Source of the DNA: Liolophura sinensis
Taxonomy: Eukaryota; Mollusca; Polyplacophora; Chitonida; Chitonidae
Length of the DNA: 42,156 bases
Assembly (NCBI RefSeq): GCF_032854445.1
Contig: NW_027018321.1
Location: forward strand, 1 to 42,156
Direction of reading: 5' to 3'
The notes beneath the pieces were generated by a model. That model was not told the origin of the DNA and did not search any database. It saw nothing but the letters and a program-made list of their open reading frames with translations. Made by a program: the position numbers and the translations under genes. Below, piece after piece: positions 1 through 11,904 of this stretch (the first letter of the stretch is position 1; each line of letters begins with the position of its first letter).

Positions 1-340
1 AAAAGTTGATTATAGTAATGACCAGTCGCGATATTACATAGTAAATGTAGCCGAATTGAATTAGCAAAAAGCCCAGGCAAAAATCCCAAAGTGGAAAAAC
101 TGTTCCAATGCTGCTGATAAGAGGCTATTCCGACGTATTTTGTGACGAGAAATCGAATGGTGCAAACCGCGTTGCTCTCCGACCAATACTTTTGGCTGTA
201 GCGACAATTGAATGAGCATTTATGTGAAAATCACGTGACCAGCAACGGCTCTTACTCCATGGAAACCAAGGAAATTTGCAATTTTTCAACAGCTGGAGAT
301 GCCTGGCCCAATTGCGCATCTTTTGGCACCTTATTGATGT
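1..340 (+). repeat. Partial monomer at left window edge
   Basis: The window opens inside a monomer, at about phase 208 of 548 (AAAAGTTGATTATAG), and runs to the first landmark at 341. It has the GATTATAG, CACGTGACC and AATACTTTTGG variants, as does the monomer ending at 6063. The array therefore continues beyond the window on this side. Confidence 0.95.
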
Positions 341-709
341 GGGTCAGTGTTTAATTGTACTTTTTACAGCAGACTGTATCAAGTACCTGTGTTTTTTATA
401 TACAAATGGTGTGGTTTATCAACATGTAGATAAAGACATTGAGTTTGTCTTCGACTTAGAAGTAAGACAATTGCTGGATGAGTTAAATGGGCTTGGCCCA
501 AAGATTTGACGTCTTCTGGGCTACCGAAGGGCACATAACTTATAATGAAAAGTTGAATATAGTAATGACCAGTCGCGATATTACATAGAAAATGTAGCCG
601 AATTGAATTAGCAAAAAGCCAGGCAAAAATCCCAAAGTGGAAAAACTGTTCCAATGCTGCTGATAAGAGGCTAATCCGACGTATTTTTGTGACGAGAAGT
701 CGAATGGTG

Positions 710-828
710 ACGAGAATCGAATTGAATTAGCAAAAAGCCCAGGAAAAAATCCCAGAGTGGAAAAACTGTTCCAATGCTAATGATAAGAGGCTAATCCGAC
801 GTATTTTGTGACGAGAAATCGAATGGTG
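710..828 (+). repeat. 120-bp internal duplication, long monomer 341-1006
   Basis: This extra segment lies between the first AATGGTG and the CAAACCGCG that normally follows it. It is 119 bp because the junction reads ACGAGAATCG with one A missing. It belongs to the A-rich subtype, with CAGGAAAAAATCCCAGAG and GCTAATGATAAG. It is nearly identical to the insert at 6434-6551. Confidence 0.93.
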
Positions 829-2474
829 CAAACCGCGTTGCTCTCCGACCAACACTTTTGGCTGTAGCTACAATTGAATGAGCATTTATGTGAAAATCAC
901 GTGACCAGCAACGGCTCTTACTCCATGGAAACCAAGGAAATTTGCAATTTTTCAACAGCTGGAGATGCCTGGCCCAATTGCGCATCTTTTGGCACCTTAT
1001 TGATGTGGGTCAGTGTTTAATTATACTTTTTACAGCAGACTGTATCAAGTACCTTGTGTTTTTTATATACAAATGGTGTGGTTTTTCAACATGTAGATAA
1101 AGACATTGAGTTTGTCTTCGACTTAGAAGTAAGACAATTGCTGGATGAGTTAAATGGGCTTGGCCCAAAGATTTTGACGTCTTCTGGGCTACCGAAGGGC
1201 ACATAACTTTTAATCAAAAGTTGAATATAGTAATGACCAGTCGCGATATTACATAGTAAATGTAGCCGAATTGAATTAGCAAAAAGCCCAGCAAAAATCC
1301 AAAAGTGGAAAAACAGTTCCAATGCTGCTGGTAAGAGGCTAATCCGACGTATTTGTGGACGAGAAATCGAATGGTGCAAACCGCGTTGCTCTCCGACCAA
1401 CACTTATGGTCTGTAGCTACAATTTAATGAGCATTTATGTGAAAATCACGTGCCTAACAACGGCTCTTACTCCATGGAAACCAAGGAAATTTGCAATTTT
1501 TCAACAGCTGGAGATGCCTGGCCCAATTGCGCATCTTTTGGCACCTTATTGATGTGGGTCAGTGTTTAATTGTACTTTTTACAGCAGACTGTATCAAGTA
1601 CCTTGTGTTTTTTATATACAAATGGTGTGGTTTTTCAACATGTAGATAAAGACATTGAGTTTGTCTTCGACTTAGAAGTAAGACAATTGCTGGATGAGTT
1701 AAATGGGCTTGGCCCAAAGATTTGACGTCTTCTGGGCTACCGAAGGGGCACATAACTTATAATCAAAAGTTGAATATAGTAATGACCAGTCGCGATATTA
1801 CATAGTGAATGTAGCCGAATTGAATTAGCAAAAAGCCCAGGCAAAAATCCCAAAGTGGAAAAACTGTTCCAATGCTGCTGGTAAGAGGCTAATCCGACGT
1901 ATTTTGTGACGAGAAATCGAATGGTGCAAACCGCGTTGCTCTCCGACCAATACTTTTGGCTGTAGCGACAATTGAATGAGCATTTATGTGAAAATCACGT
2001 GCCTAACAACGGCTCTTACTCCATGGAAACCAAGGAAATTTGCAATTTTTCAACAGCTGGAGATGCCTGGCCCAATTGCGCATCTTTTGGCACCTTATTG
2101 ATGTGGGTCAGTGTTTAATTATACTTTTTACAGCAGACTGTATCAAGTACCTTGTGTTTTTTATATACAAATGGTGTGGTTTTTCAACATGTAGATAAAG
2201 ACATTGAGTTTGTCTTCGACTTAGAAGTAAGACAATTGCTGGATGAGTTAAATGGGCTTGGCCCAAAGATTTGACGTCTTCTGGGCTACCGAAGGGCACA
2301 TAACTTATAATCAAAAGTTGATTATAGTAATGACCAGTCGCGATATTACATAGTAAATGTAGCCGAATTGAATTAGCAAAAAGCCCAGGCAAAAATCCCA
2401 AAGTGGAAAAACTGTTTCAATGCTGCTGATAAGAGGCTAATCCGACGTATTTTGTGACGAGAAATCCAATGGTG

Positions 2475-2594
2475 ACGAGAAATCGAATTGAATTAGCAAA
2501 AAGCCCAGGCAAAAATCCCAAAGTGGAAAAACTGTTCCAATGCTGCTGATAAGAGGCTAATCCGACGTATTTTGTGACGAGAAATCGAATGGTG
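2475..2594 (+). repeat. 120-bp internal duplication, long monomer 2105-2772
   Basis: This is the clearest example. CGAATTGAATTAGC starts at 2364 and again at 2484, exactly 120 bp apart. The first arm carries GAAATCCAATGG and CTGTTTC; the second carries GAAATCGAATGG and CTGTTCC, so the two arms are not identical. The monomer is followed by a copy with the GTGTTTCAATTG start. Confidence 0.95.
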
Positions 2595-5500
2595 CAAACC
2601 GCGTTGCTCTCCGACCAATACTTTTGGCTGTAGCGACAATTGAATGAGCATTTATGTGAAAATCACGTGACCAGCAACGGCTCTTACTCCATGGAAACCA
2701 AGGAAATTTGCAATTTTTCAACAGCTGGAGATGCCTGGCCCAATTGCGCATCTTTTGGAACTTTATTGATGTGGGTCAGTGTTTCAATTGTACTTTTTAC
2801 AGCAGACTGTATCAAGTACCTTGTTGTTTTTATATACAAATGGTGTGGTTTTTCAACATGTAGATAAAGGACATTGAGTTTGTCTTCGACTTAGAAGTAA
2901 GACAATTGCTGGATGAGTTAAATGGGCTTGGCCCAAAGATTTGACGTCTTCTGGGCTACCGAAGGGCACATAACTTATAATCAAAAGTTGAATATAGTAA
3001 TGACCAGTCGCGATATTACATAGTAAATGTAGCCGAATTGAATTAGCAAAAAGCCCAGGCAAAAATCCCAAAGTGGAAAAACTGTTCCAATGCTGCTGAT
3101 AAGAGGCTAATCCGCCGTATTTTGTGACGAGAAATCCAATGGTGCAAACCGCGTTGCTCTCCGACCAATACTTTGGCTGTAGCGACAATTGAATGAGCAT
3201 TTATGTGAAAATCACGTGCCTAACAACGGCTCTTACTCCATGGAAACCAAGGAAATTTGCAATTTTTCAACAGCTGGAGATGCCTGGCCCAATTGGCGCA
3301 TCTTTTGGCACCTTATTGATGTGGGTCAGTGTTCAATTGTACTTTTTTACAGCAGACTGTATCAAGTACCTTGTTGTTTTTATATACAAATGGTGTGGTT
3401 TTTCAACATGTAGATAAAGACATTGAGTTTGTCTTCGACTTAGAAATAAGACAATTGCTGGATGAGTTAAATGGGCTTGGCCCAAAGATTTGACGTCTTC
3501 TGGGCTACCGAAGGGCACATAACTTATAATCAAAAGTTGAATATAGTAATGACCAGTCGCGATATTACAAAGTAAATGTAGCCGAATTGAATTCAGCAAA
3601 AAGCCCAGGCAAAAATCCAAAAGTGAAAAACTGTTCCAATGCTGCTGGTAAGAGGCTAATCCGACGTATTTGTGACGAGAAATCGAATGGTGCAAACCGC
3701 GTTGCTCTCCGACCAACACTTATGGCTGTAGCGACAATTGAATGAGCATTTATGTGAAAATCACGTGCCTAGCAACGGCTCTTACTCCAAGGGAACCAAG
3801 GAAATTTGCAATTTTTCAACAGCTGGAGATGCCTGGCCCAATTGCGCATCTTTTGGCACCTTATTGATGTGGGTCAGTGTTTAATTATACTTTTTACAGC
3901 AGACTGTATCAAGTACCTTGTGTTTTTTATATACAAATGGTGTGGTTTTTCAACATGTAGATAAAGACCTTGAGTTTGTCTTCGACTTAGAAGTAAGACA
4001 ATTGCTGGATGAGTTAAATGGGCTTGGCCCAAAGATTTGACGTCTTCTGGGCTACCGAAGGGCACATAACTTATAATCAAAAGTTGAATATAGTAATGAC
4101 CAGTCGCGATATTACATAGTAAATGTAGCCGAATTGAATTAGCAAAAAGCCCAGGCAAAAATCCCAAAGTGGAAAAACTGTTCCAATGCTGCTGATAAGA
4201 GGCTAATCCGACGTATTTTGTGACGAGAAATCGAATGGTGCAAACCGCGTTGCTCTCCGACCAACACTTATGGCTGTAGCTACAATTGAATGAGCATTTA
4301 TGTGAAAATCACGTGCCTAACAACGGCTCTTACTCCATGGAAACCAAGGAAATTTGCAATTTTTCAACAGCTGGAGATGCCTGGCCCAATTGCGCATCTT
4401 TTGGCACCTTATTGATGTGGGTCAGTGTTTAATTGTACTTTTTACAGCAGACTGTATCAAGTACCTTGTGTTTTTTATATACAAATGGTGTGGTTTTTTC
4501 AACATGTAGATAAAGACATTGAGTTTGTCTTCGACTTAGAAGTAAGACAATTGCTGGATGAGTTAAATGGGCTTGGCCCAAAGATTTGACGTCTTCTGGG
4601 CTACCGAAGGGCACATAACTTATAATCAAAAGTTGATTATAGTAATGACCAGTCGCAATATTACATAATAAATGTAGCCGAATTGAATTAGCAAAAAGCC
4701 CAGGCAAAAATCCCAAAGTGGAAAAACTGTTCCAATGCTGCTGATAAAAGGCTAATCCGCCGTATTTTGTGACGAGAAATCGAATGGTGCAAACCGCGTT
4801 GCTCTCCGACCAACACTTTTGGCTGTAGCGACAATTGAATGAGGATTTATGTGAAAATCACGTGACCAGCAACGGCTCTTACTCCATGGAAACCAAGGAA
4901 ATTTGCAATTTTTCAACAGCTGGAGATGCCTGGCCCAATTGCGCATCTTTTGGCACCTTATTGATGTGGGTCAGTGTTCAATTATACTTTTTACAGCAGA
5001 CTGTATCAAGTACCTTGTTGTTTTTATATACAAATGGTGTGGTTTTTCAACATGTAGATAAAGACATTGAGTTTGTCTTCGACTTAGAAGTAAGACAATT
5101 GCTGGATGAGTTAAATGGGCTTGGCCCAAAGATTTGACGTCTTCTGGGCTACCGAAGGGCACATAACTTATAATCAAAAGTTGACTATTGTAATGACCAG
5201 TCGCGATATTACATAGTAAATGTAGCCGAACTGAATTAGCAAAAAGCCCAGGCAAAAATCCAAAAGTGGAAAAACTGTTCCAATGCTGCTGGTAAGAGGC
5301 TAATTCGCCGTATTTTGTGACGAGAAATCGAATGGTGCAAACCGCGTTGCTCTCTGACCAATACTTTTTGGCTGTAGCGAGAATTGAATGAGCATTTATG
5401 TGAAAATCACGTGCCCAGCAACGGCTCTTACTCATGGAAACCAAGGAAATTTGCAATTTTTCAACAGCTGGAGATGCCTGGCCCAATTGCGCATTTTTTG

Positions 5501-5723
5501 GCACCTTATTGATGTGGGTCAGTGTTTAATTGTACTTTTTACAGCAGACTGTATCAAGTACCTTGTGTTTTTTATATACAAATGGTGTGGTTTTTCAACA
5601 TGTAGATAAAGACATTGAGTTTGTCTTCGACTTAGAAGTAAGACAATTGCTGGATGAGTTAAATGGGCTTGGCCCAAAGATTTGACGTCTTCTGGGCTAC
5701 CGAAGGGCACATAACTTATAATC

Positions 5724-6729
5724 AAAAGTTGATTATAGTAATGACCAGTCGCGATACTACATAGTAAATGTAGCCGAATTGAATTAGCAAAAAGCCCAGG
5801 CAAAAATCCCAAAGTGGAAAAACTGTTCCAATGCTGCTGATAAGAGGCTAATCCGACGTATTTTGTGACGAGAAATCGAATGGTGCAAACCGCGTTGCTC
5901 TCCGACCAATACTTTTGGCTGTAGCGACAATTGAATGAGCATTTATGTGAAAATCACGTGACCAGCAACGGCTCTTACTCCATGGAAACCAAGGAAATTT
6001 GCAATTTTTCAACAGCTGGAGATGCCTGGCCCAATTGCGCATCTTTTGGCACCTTATTGATGTGGGTCAGTGTTTAATTGTACTTTTTACAGCAGACTGT
6101 ATCAAGTACCTTGTGTTTTTTATATACAAATGGTGTGGTTTATCAACATGTAGATAAAGACATTGAGTTTGTCTTCGACTTAGAAGTAAGACAATTGCTG
6201 GATGAGTTAAATGGGCTTGGCCCAAAGATTTGACGTTTTCTGGGCTACCGAAGGGCACATAACTTATAATGAAAAGTTGAATATAGTAATGACCAGTCGC
6301 GATATTACATAGAAAATGTAGCCGAATTGAATTAGCAAAAGCCCAGGCAAAAATCCCAAAGTGGAAAAACTGTTCCAATGCTGCTGATAAGAGGCTAATC
6401 CGACGTATTTTTGTGACGAGAAGTCGAATGGTGACGAGAATCGAATTGATTAACAAAAAGCCCAGGAAAAAATCCCAGAGTGGAAAAACTGTTCCAATGC
6501 TAATGATAAGAGGCTAATCCGACGTATTTTGTGACGAGAAATCGAATGGTGCAAACCGCGTTGCTCTCCGACCAACACTTTTGGCTGTAGCTACAATTGA
6601 ATGAGCATTTATGTGAAAATCACGTGACCAGCAACGGCTCTTACTCCATGGAAACCAAGGAAATTTGCAATTTTTCAACAGCTGGAGATGCCTGGCCCAA
6701 TTGCGCATCTTTTGGCACCTTATTGATGT
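5724..6729 (+). repeat. Duplicated block, copy 2 (offset 5723 bp)
   Basis: Counterpart of 1-1006. It differs by a few changes, such as GATACTACATAG near 5755 and GACGTTTTCTGG near 6234. Part of the variant set (TTTATCAAC with AATGAAAAG) returns in the monomer at 37406. Confidence 0.85.
6434..6551 (+). repeat. 120-bp internal duplication, long monomer 6064-6729
   Basis: It is 118 bp because of two small deletions at the junction (GAGAATCGAATTGATTAAC). It carries the GGAAAAAATCCCAGAG subtype and GCTAATGATAAG. The whole monomer is a copy of 341-1006 at an offset of 5723 bp. Confidence 0.93.
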
Positions 6730-6894
6730 GGGTCAGTGTTTAATTATACTTTTTTACAGCAGACTGTATCAAGTACCTTGTGTTTTTTATATACAAATGG
6801 TGTGGTTTTTCAACATGTAGATAAAGACATTGAGTTTGTCTTCGACTTAGAAGTAAGACAATTGCTGGATGAGTTAAATGGGCTTGGCCCAAAG

Positions 6895-6914
6895 ATTTGA
6901 CGTCATTTGACGTC
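6895..6914 (+). repeat. 10-bp tandem duplication of ATTTGACGTC
   Basis: ATTTGACGTC occurs at 6895-6904 and again at 6905-6914. This doubles the GACGTC palindrome and accounts for most of the 560-bp length of monomer 6730-7289. The homologous monomer at 11357 has one copy, so this is a local, recent event or an assembly slip. Confidence 0.92.
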
Positions 6915-8748
6915 TTCTGGGCTACCGAAGGGCACATAACTTATAATCAAAAGTTGAATATAGTAATGACCAGTCGCGATTATTACATAGTAAAATGTAG
7001 CCGAATTGAATTAGCAAAAGCCCAGGCAAAAATCCCAAAGTGGAAAAACTGTTCCAATGCTGCTGATAAGAGGCTATTCCGACGTATTTTGTGACGAGAA
7101 ATCGAATGGTGCAAACCGCGTTGCTCTCCGACCAACACTTATGGCTGTAGCTACAATTGAATGAGCATTTATGTGAAAATCACGTGCCTAACAACGGCTC
7201 TTACTCCATGGAAACAAGGAAATTTGCAATTTTTCAACAGCTGGAGATGCCTGGCCCCAATTGCGCATCTTTTGGCACCTTATTGATGTGGGTCAGTGTT
7301 TAATTGTACTTTTTACAGCAGACTGTATCAAGTACCTTGTGTTTTTTATATACAAATGGTGTGGTTTTTCAACATGTAGATAAAGACATTGAGTTTGTCT
7401 TCGACTTAGAAGTAAGACAATTGCTGGATGAGTTAAATGGCTTGGCCCAAAGATTTGACGTCTTCTGGGCTACCGAAGGGCACATAACTTATAATCAAAA
7501 GTTGAATATAGTAATGACCAGTCGCGATATTACATAGTAAATGTAGCCGAATTGAATTAGCAAAAAGCCCAGGCAAAAATCCAAAAGTGGAAAAACTGTT
7601 CCAATGCTGCTGGTAAGAGGCTAATCCGACGTATTTTGTGACGAGAAATCGAATGTGCAAACCGCGTTGCTCTCCGACCAACACTTATGGCTGTAGCTAC
7701 AATTGAATGAGCATTTATGTGAAAATCACGTGACCAGCAACGGCTCTTACTCCATGGAAACCAAGGAAATTTGCAATTTTTCAACAGCTGGAGATGCCTG
7801 GCCCAATTGCGCATCTTTTGGCACCTTATTGATGTGGGTCAGTGTTTAATTATACTTTTTACAGCAGACTGTATCAAGTACCTTGTGTTTTTTATATACA
7901 AATGGTGTGGTTTTTCAACATGTAGATAAAGACATTGAGTTTGTCTTCGACTTAGAAGTAAGACAATTGCTGGATGAGTTAAATGGGCTTGGCCCAAAGA
8001 TTTGACGTCTTCTGGGCTACGAAGGGCACATAAACTTTTAATCAAAAGTGAATATAGTAATGACCAGTCGCGATATTACATAGTAAATGTAGCCGAATTG
8101 ACAAAAAGCCCAGGCAAAAATCCAAAAGTGGAAAAACAGTTCCAATGCTGCTGGTAAGAGGCTAATCCGACGTATTTTGTGACGAGAAATCGAATGGTGC
8201 AAACCGCGTTGCTCTCCGACCAACACTTATGGCTGTAGCTACAATTTAATGAGCATTTATGTGAAAAATCACGTGCCTAACAACGGCTCTTACTCCATGG
8301 AAACCAATTAAATTTGCAATTTTTCAACAGCTGGAGATGCCTGGCCCAATTGCGCATCTTTTGGCACCTTATTGATGTGGGTCAGTGTTTAATTATACTT
8401 TTTACAGCAGACTGTATCAAGTACCTTGTGTTTTTTATATACAAATGGTGTGGTTTTTCAACATGTAGATAAAGACATTGAGTTTGTCTTCGACTTAGAA
8501 GTAAGACAATTGCTGGATGAGTTAAATGGGCTTGGCCCAAAGATTTGACGTCTTCTGGGCTACCGAAGGGCACATAACTTATAATCAAAAGTTGATTATA
8601 GTAATGACCAGTCGCGATATTACATAGTAAATGTAGCCGAATTGAATTAGCAAAAAGCCCAGGCAAAAATCCCAAAGTGGAAAAACTGTTTCAATGCTGC
8701 TGATAAGAGGCTAATCCGACGTATTTTGTGACGAGAAATCCAATGGTG

Positions 8749-8868
8749 ACGAGAAATCGAATTGAATTAGCAAAAAGCCCAGGCAAAATCCCCAAAGTGG
8801 AAAAACTGTTCCAATGCTGCTGATAAGAGGCTAATCCGACGTACTTTGTGACGAGAAATCGAATGGTG
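8749..8868 (+). repeat. 120-bp internal duplication, long monomer 8379-9045
   Basis: The standard junction follows a first arm with GAAATCCAATGG. The second arm has AAAATCCCC and GTACTTTGTG in place of GTATTTTGTG. The GTACTTTG variant is shared with the long monomer at 13001, 4622 bp away, and with the one at 27186. Confidence 0.94.
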
Positions 8869-11058
8869 CAAACCGCGTTGCTCTCCGACCAATACTTTTG
8901 GCTGTAGCGACAATTGAATGAGCATTTATGTGAAAATCACGTGACAGCAACGGCTCTTACTCCATGGAAACCAAGGAAATTTGCAATTTTTCAACAGCTG
9001 GAGATGCCTGGCCCAATTGCGCATCTTTTGGAACTTTATTGATGTGGGTCAGTGTTCAATTGTACTTTTTACAGCAGACTGTATCAAGTACCTTGTTGTT
9101 TTTATTACAAATGGTGTGGTTTTTCAACATGTAGATAAAGACATTGAGTTTGTCTTCGACTTAGAAGTAAGACAATTGCTGGATGAGTTAAATGGGCTTG
9201 GCCCAAAGATTTGACGTCTTCTGGGCTACCGAAGGGCACATAACTTATAATCAAAAGTTGAATATAATAATGACCAGTCGCGATATTACATAGTAAATGT
9301 AGCCGAATGAATTAGCAAAAAGCCCAGGCAAAAATCCAAAAGTGGAAAAACTGTTCCAATGCTGCTGATAAGAGGCTAATCCGACGTATTTTGTGACGAG
9401 AAATCCAATGGTGCAAACCGCGTTGCTCTCCGACCAATACTTTTGGCTGTAGCGACAATTGAATGAGCATTTATGTGAAAATCACGTGCCTAACAACGGC
9501 TCTTACTCCATGGAAACCAAGGAAATTTGCAATTTTTCAACAGCTGGAGATGCCTGGCCCAATTGCGCATCTTTTGGCACCTTATTGATGTGGGTCAGTG
9601 TTCAATTGTACTTTTTACAGCAGACTGTATCAAGTACCTTGTTGTTTTTATATACAAATGGTGTGGTTTTTCAACATGTAGATAAAGACATTGAGTTTGT
9701 CTTCGACTTAGAAATAAGACAATTGCTGGATGAGTTAAATGGGCTTGGCCCAAACATTTGACGTCTTCTGGGCTACCGAAGGGCACATAACTTTTAATCA
9801 AAAGTTGAATATAGTAATGACCAGTCGCGATATTACATAGTAAATGTAGCCGAATTGAATTAGCAAAAAGCCCAGGCAAAAATCCAAAAGTGGAAAAACA
9901 GTTCCAATGCTGCTGGTAAGAGGCTAATCCGACGTATTTTGTGACGAGAAATCGAATGGTGCAAACCGCGTTGCTCTCCGACCAACACTTATGGCTGTAG
10001 CTACAATTTAATGAGCATTTATGTGAAAATCACGTGCCTAACAACGGCTCTTACTCCATGGAAACCAAGGAAATTTGCAATTTTTCAACAGCTGGAGATG
10101 CCTGGCCCAATTGCGCATCTTTTGGCACCTTATTGATGTGGGTCAGTGTTTAATTGTACTTTTTACAGCAGACTGTATCAAGTACCTTGTGTTTTTTATA
10201 TACAAATGGTGTGGTTTTTCAACATGTAGATAAAGACATTGAGTTTGTCTTCGACTTAGAAGTAAGACAATTGCTGGATGAGTTAAATGGGCTTGGCCCA
10301 AAGATTTGACGTCTTCTGGGCTACCGAAGGGCACATAACTTATAATCAAAAGTTGAATATAGTAATGACCAGTCGCGATATTACATAGTGAATGTAGCCG
10401 AATTGAATTAGCAAAAAGCCCAGGCAAAAATCCCAAAGTGGAAAAACTGTTCCAATGCTGATGGTAAGAGGCTAATCCGACGTATTTTGTGACGAGAAAT
10501 CGAATGGTGCAAACCGCGTTGCTCTCCGACCAATACTTTTGGCTGTAGCGACAATTGAATGAGCATTTATGTGAAAATCACGTGCCTAACAACGGCTCTT
10601 ACTCCAAGGGAACCAAGGAAATTTGCAATTTTTCAACAGCTGGAGATGCCTGGCCCAATTGCGCATCTTTTGGCACCTTATTGATGTGGGTCAGTGTTTA
10701 ATTATACTTTTTACAGCAGACTGTATCAAGTACCTTGTGTTTTTTATATACAAATGGTGTGGTTTTTCAACATGTAGATAAAGACATTGAGTTTGTCTTC
10801 GACTTAGAAGTAAGGACAATTGCTGGATGAGTTAAATGGGCTTGGCCCAAAGATTTGACGTCTTCTGGGCTACCGAAGGGCACATAACTTATAATCAAAA
10901 GTTGATTATAGTAATGACCAGTCGCGATATTACATAGTAAATGTAGCCGAATTGAATTAGCAAAAAGCCCAGGCAAAAATCCCAAAGTGGAAAAACTGTT
11001 TCAATGCTGCTGATAAGAGGCTAATCCGACGTATTTTGTGACGAGAAATCCAATGGTG

Positions 11059-11178
11059 ACGAGAAATCGAATTGAATTAACAAAAAGCCCAGGAAAAAAT
11101 CCCAGAGTGGAAAAACTGTTCCAATGCTAATGATAAGAGGCTAATCCGACGTATTTTGTGACGAGAAATCGAATGGTG
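11059..11178 (+). repeat. 120-bp internal duplication, hybrid long monomer 10688-11356
   Basis: The upstream arm is of the CCAATGG/CTGTTTC type seen at 2105, 8379 and 13001. The inserted arm is of the GGAAAAAATCCCAGAG/GCTAATGATAAG type seen at 341 and 6064. The unit therefore looks like a crossover product between the two long subtypes, and it marks the edge of the 4.63-kb tandem duplication. Confidence 0.94.
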
Positions 11179-11904
11179 CAAACCGCGTTGCTCTCCGACC
11201 AACACTTTTGGCTGTAGCTACAATTGAATGAGCATTTATGTGAAAATCACGTGACCAGCAACGGCTCTTACTCCATGGAAACCAAGGAAATTTGCAATTT
11301 TTCAACAGCTGGAGATGCCTGGCCCAATTGCGCATCTTTTGGCACCTTATTGATGTGGGTCAGTGTTTAATTATACTTTTTACAGCAGACTGTATCAAGT
11401 ACCTTGTGTTTTTTATATACAAATGGTGTGGTTTTTCAACATGTAGATAAAGACATTGAGTTTGTCTTCGACTTAGAAGTAAGACAATTGCTGGATGAGT
11501 TAAATGGGCTTGGCCCAAAGATTTGACGTCTTCTGGGCTACCGAAGGGCACATAACTTATAATCAAAAGTTGAATATAGTAATGACCAGTCGCGATATTA
11601 CATAGTAAATGTAGCCGAATTGAATTAGCAAAAAGCCCAGGCAAAAATCCCAAAGTGGAAAAACTGTTCCAATGCTGCTGATAAGAGGCTATTCCGACGT
11701 ATTTTGTGACGAGAAATCGAATGGTGCAAACCGCGTTGCTCTCCGACCAACACTTATGGCTGTAGCTACAATTGAATGAGCATTTATGTGAAAATCACGT
11801 GCCTAACAACGGCTCTTACTCCATGGAAACCAAGGAAATTTGCAATTTTTCAACAGCTGGAGATGCCTGGCCCAATTGCGCATCTTTTGGCACCTTATTG
11901 ATGT

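Larger units (their letters stand above)
1..1006 (+). repeat. Duplicated block, copy 1 (offset 5723 bp)
   Basis: It matches 5724-6729, sharing rare variants: GTGGTTTATCAAC, ATAATGAAAAGTTGAAT, ACATAGAAAATG, the A-rich insert and CAACACTTTTGG. The whole block includes one long monomer. Confidence 0.85.
6730..11356 (+). repeat. 4.63-kb higher-order block, copy 1 (8 monomers)
   Basis: Eight monomers (6730, 7290, 7836, 8379L, 9046, 9592, 10140, 10688L; L is long) match the next eight in order. Shared rare variants include GGCTATTCCG, CCAATTAAATTTGC, GTACTTTGTG, AATAATAATGACC, CCAAACATTTG and TAGTGAATG. The block is two 2.31-kb HOR units, each with three short monomers and one long. Copy 1 has more single-base indels than copy 2 in its first 1.6 kb. 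Confidence 0.9.

Noticed and set aside
791-985. Minus-strand 64-codon ATG frame recurring in monomers with CACGTGACC
   Set aside because: It has a real ATG, but a TAG stop interrupts it in all CCTAAC-type copies. I recognise no domain, and nothing suggests translation.
4971-5504. Longest frame in the window, 177 codons, minus strand
   Set aside because: It exists only because indels in monomer 4968-5515 (such as the extra T in AATACTTTTTGG and the missing C in TTACTCATGG) fuse frames that are separate in all neighbouring copies.
9595-9879. Minus-strand frame of 94-97 codons present in most monomers
   Set aside because: Its apparent start codons are TTG, not ATG. Its length follows the repeat, and it overlaps open frames on the other strand. 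It is a periodic by-product, not a supported gene.
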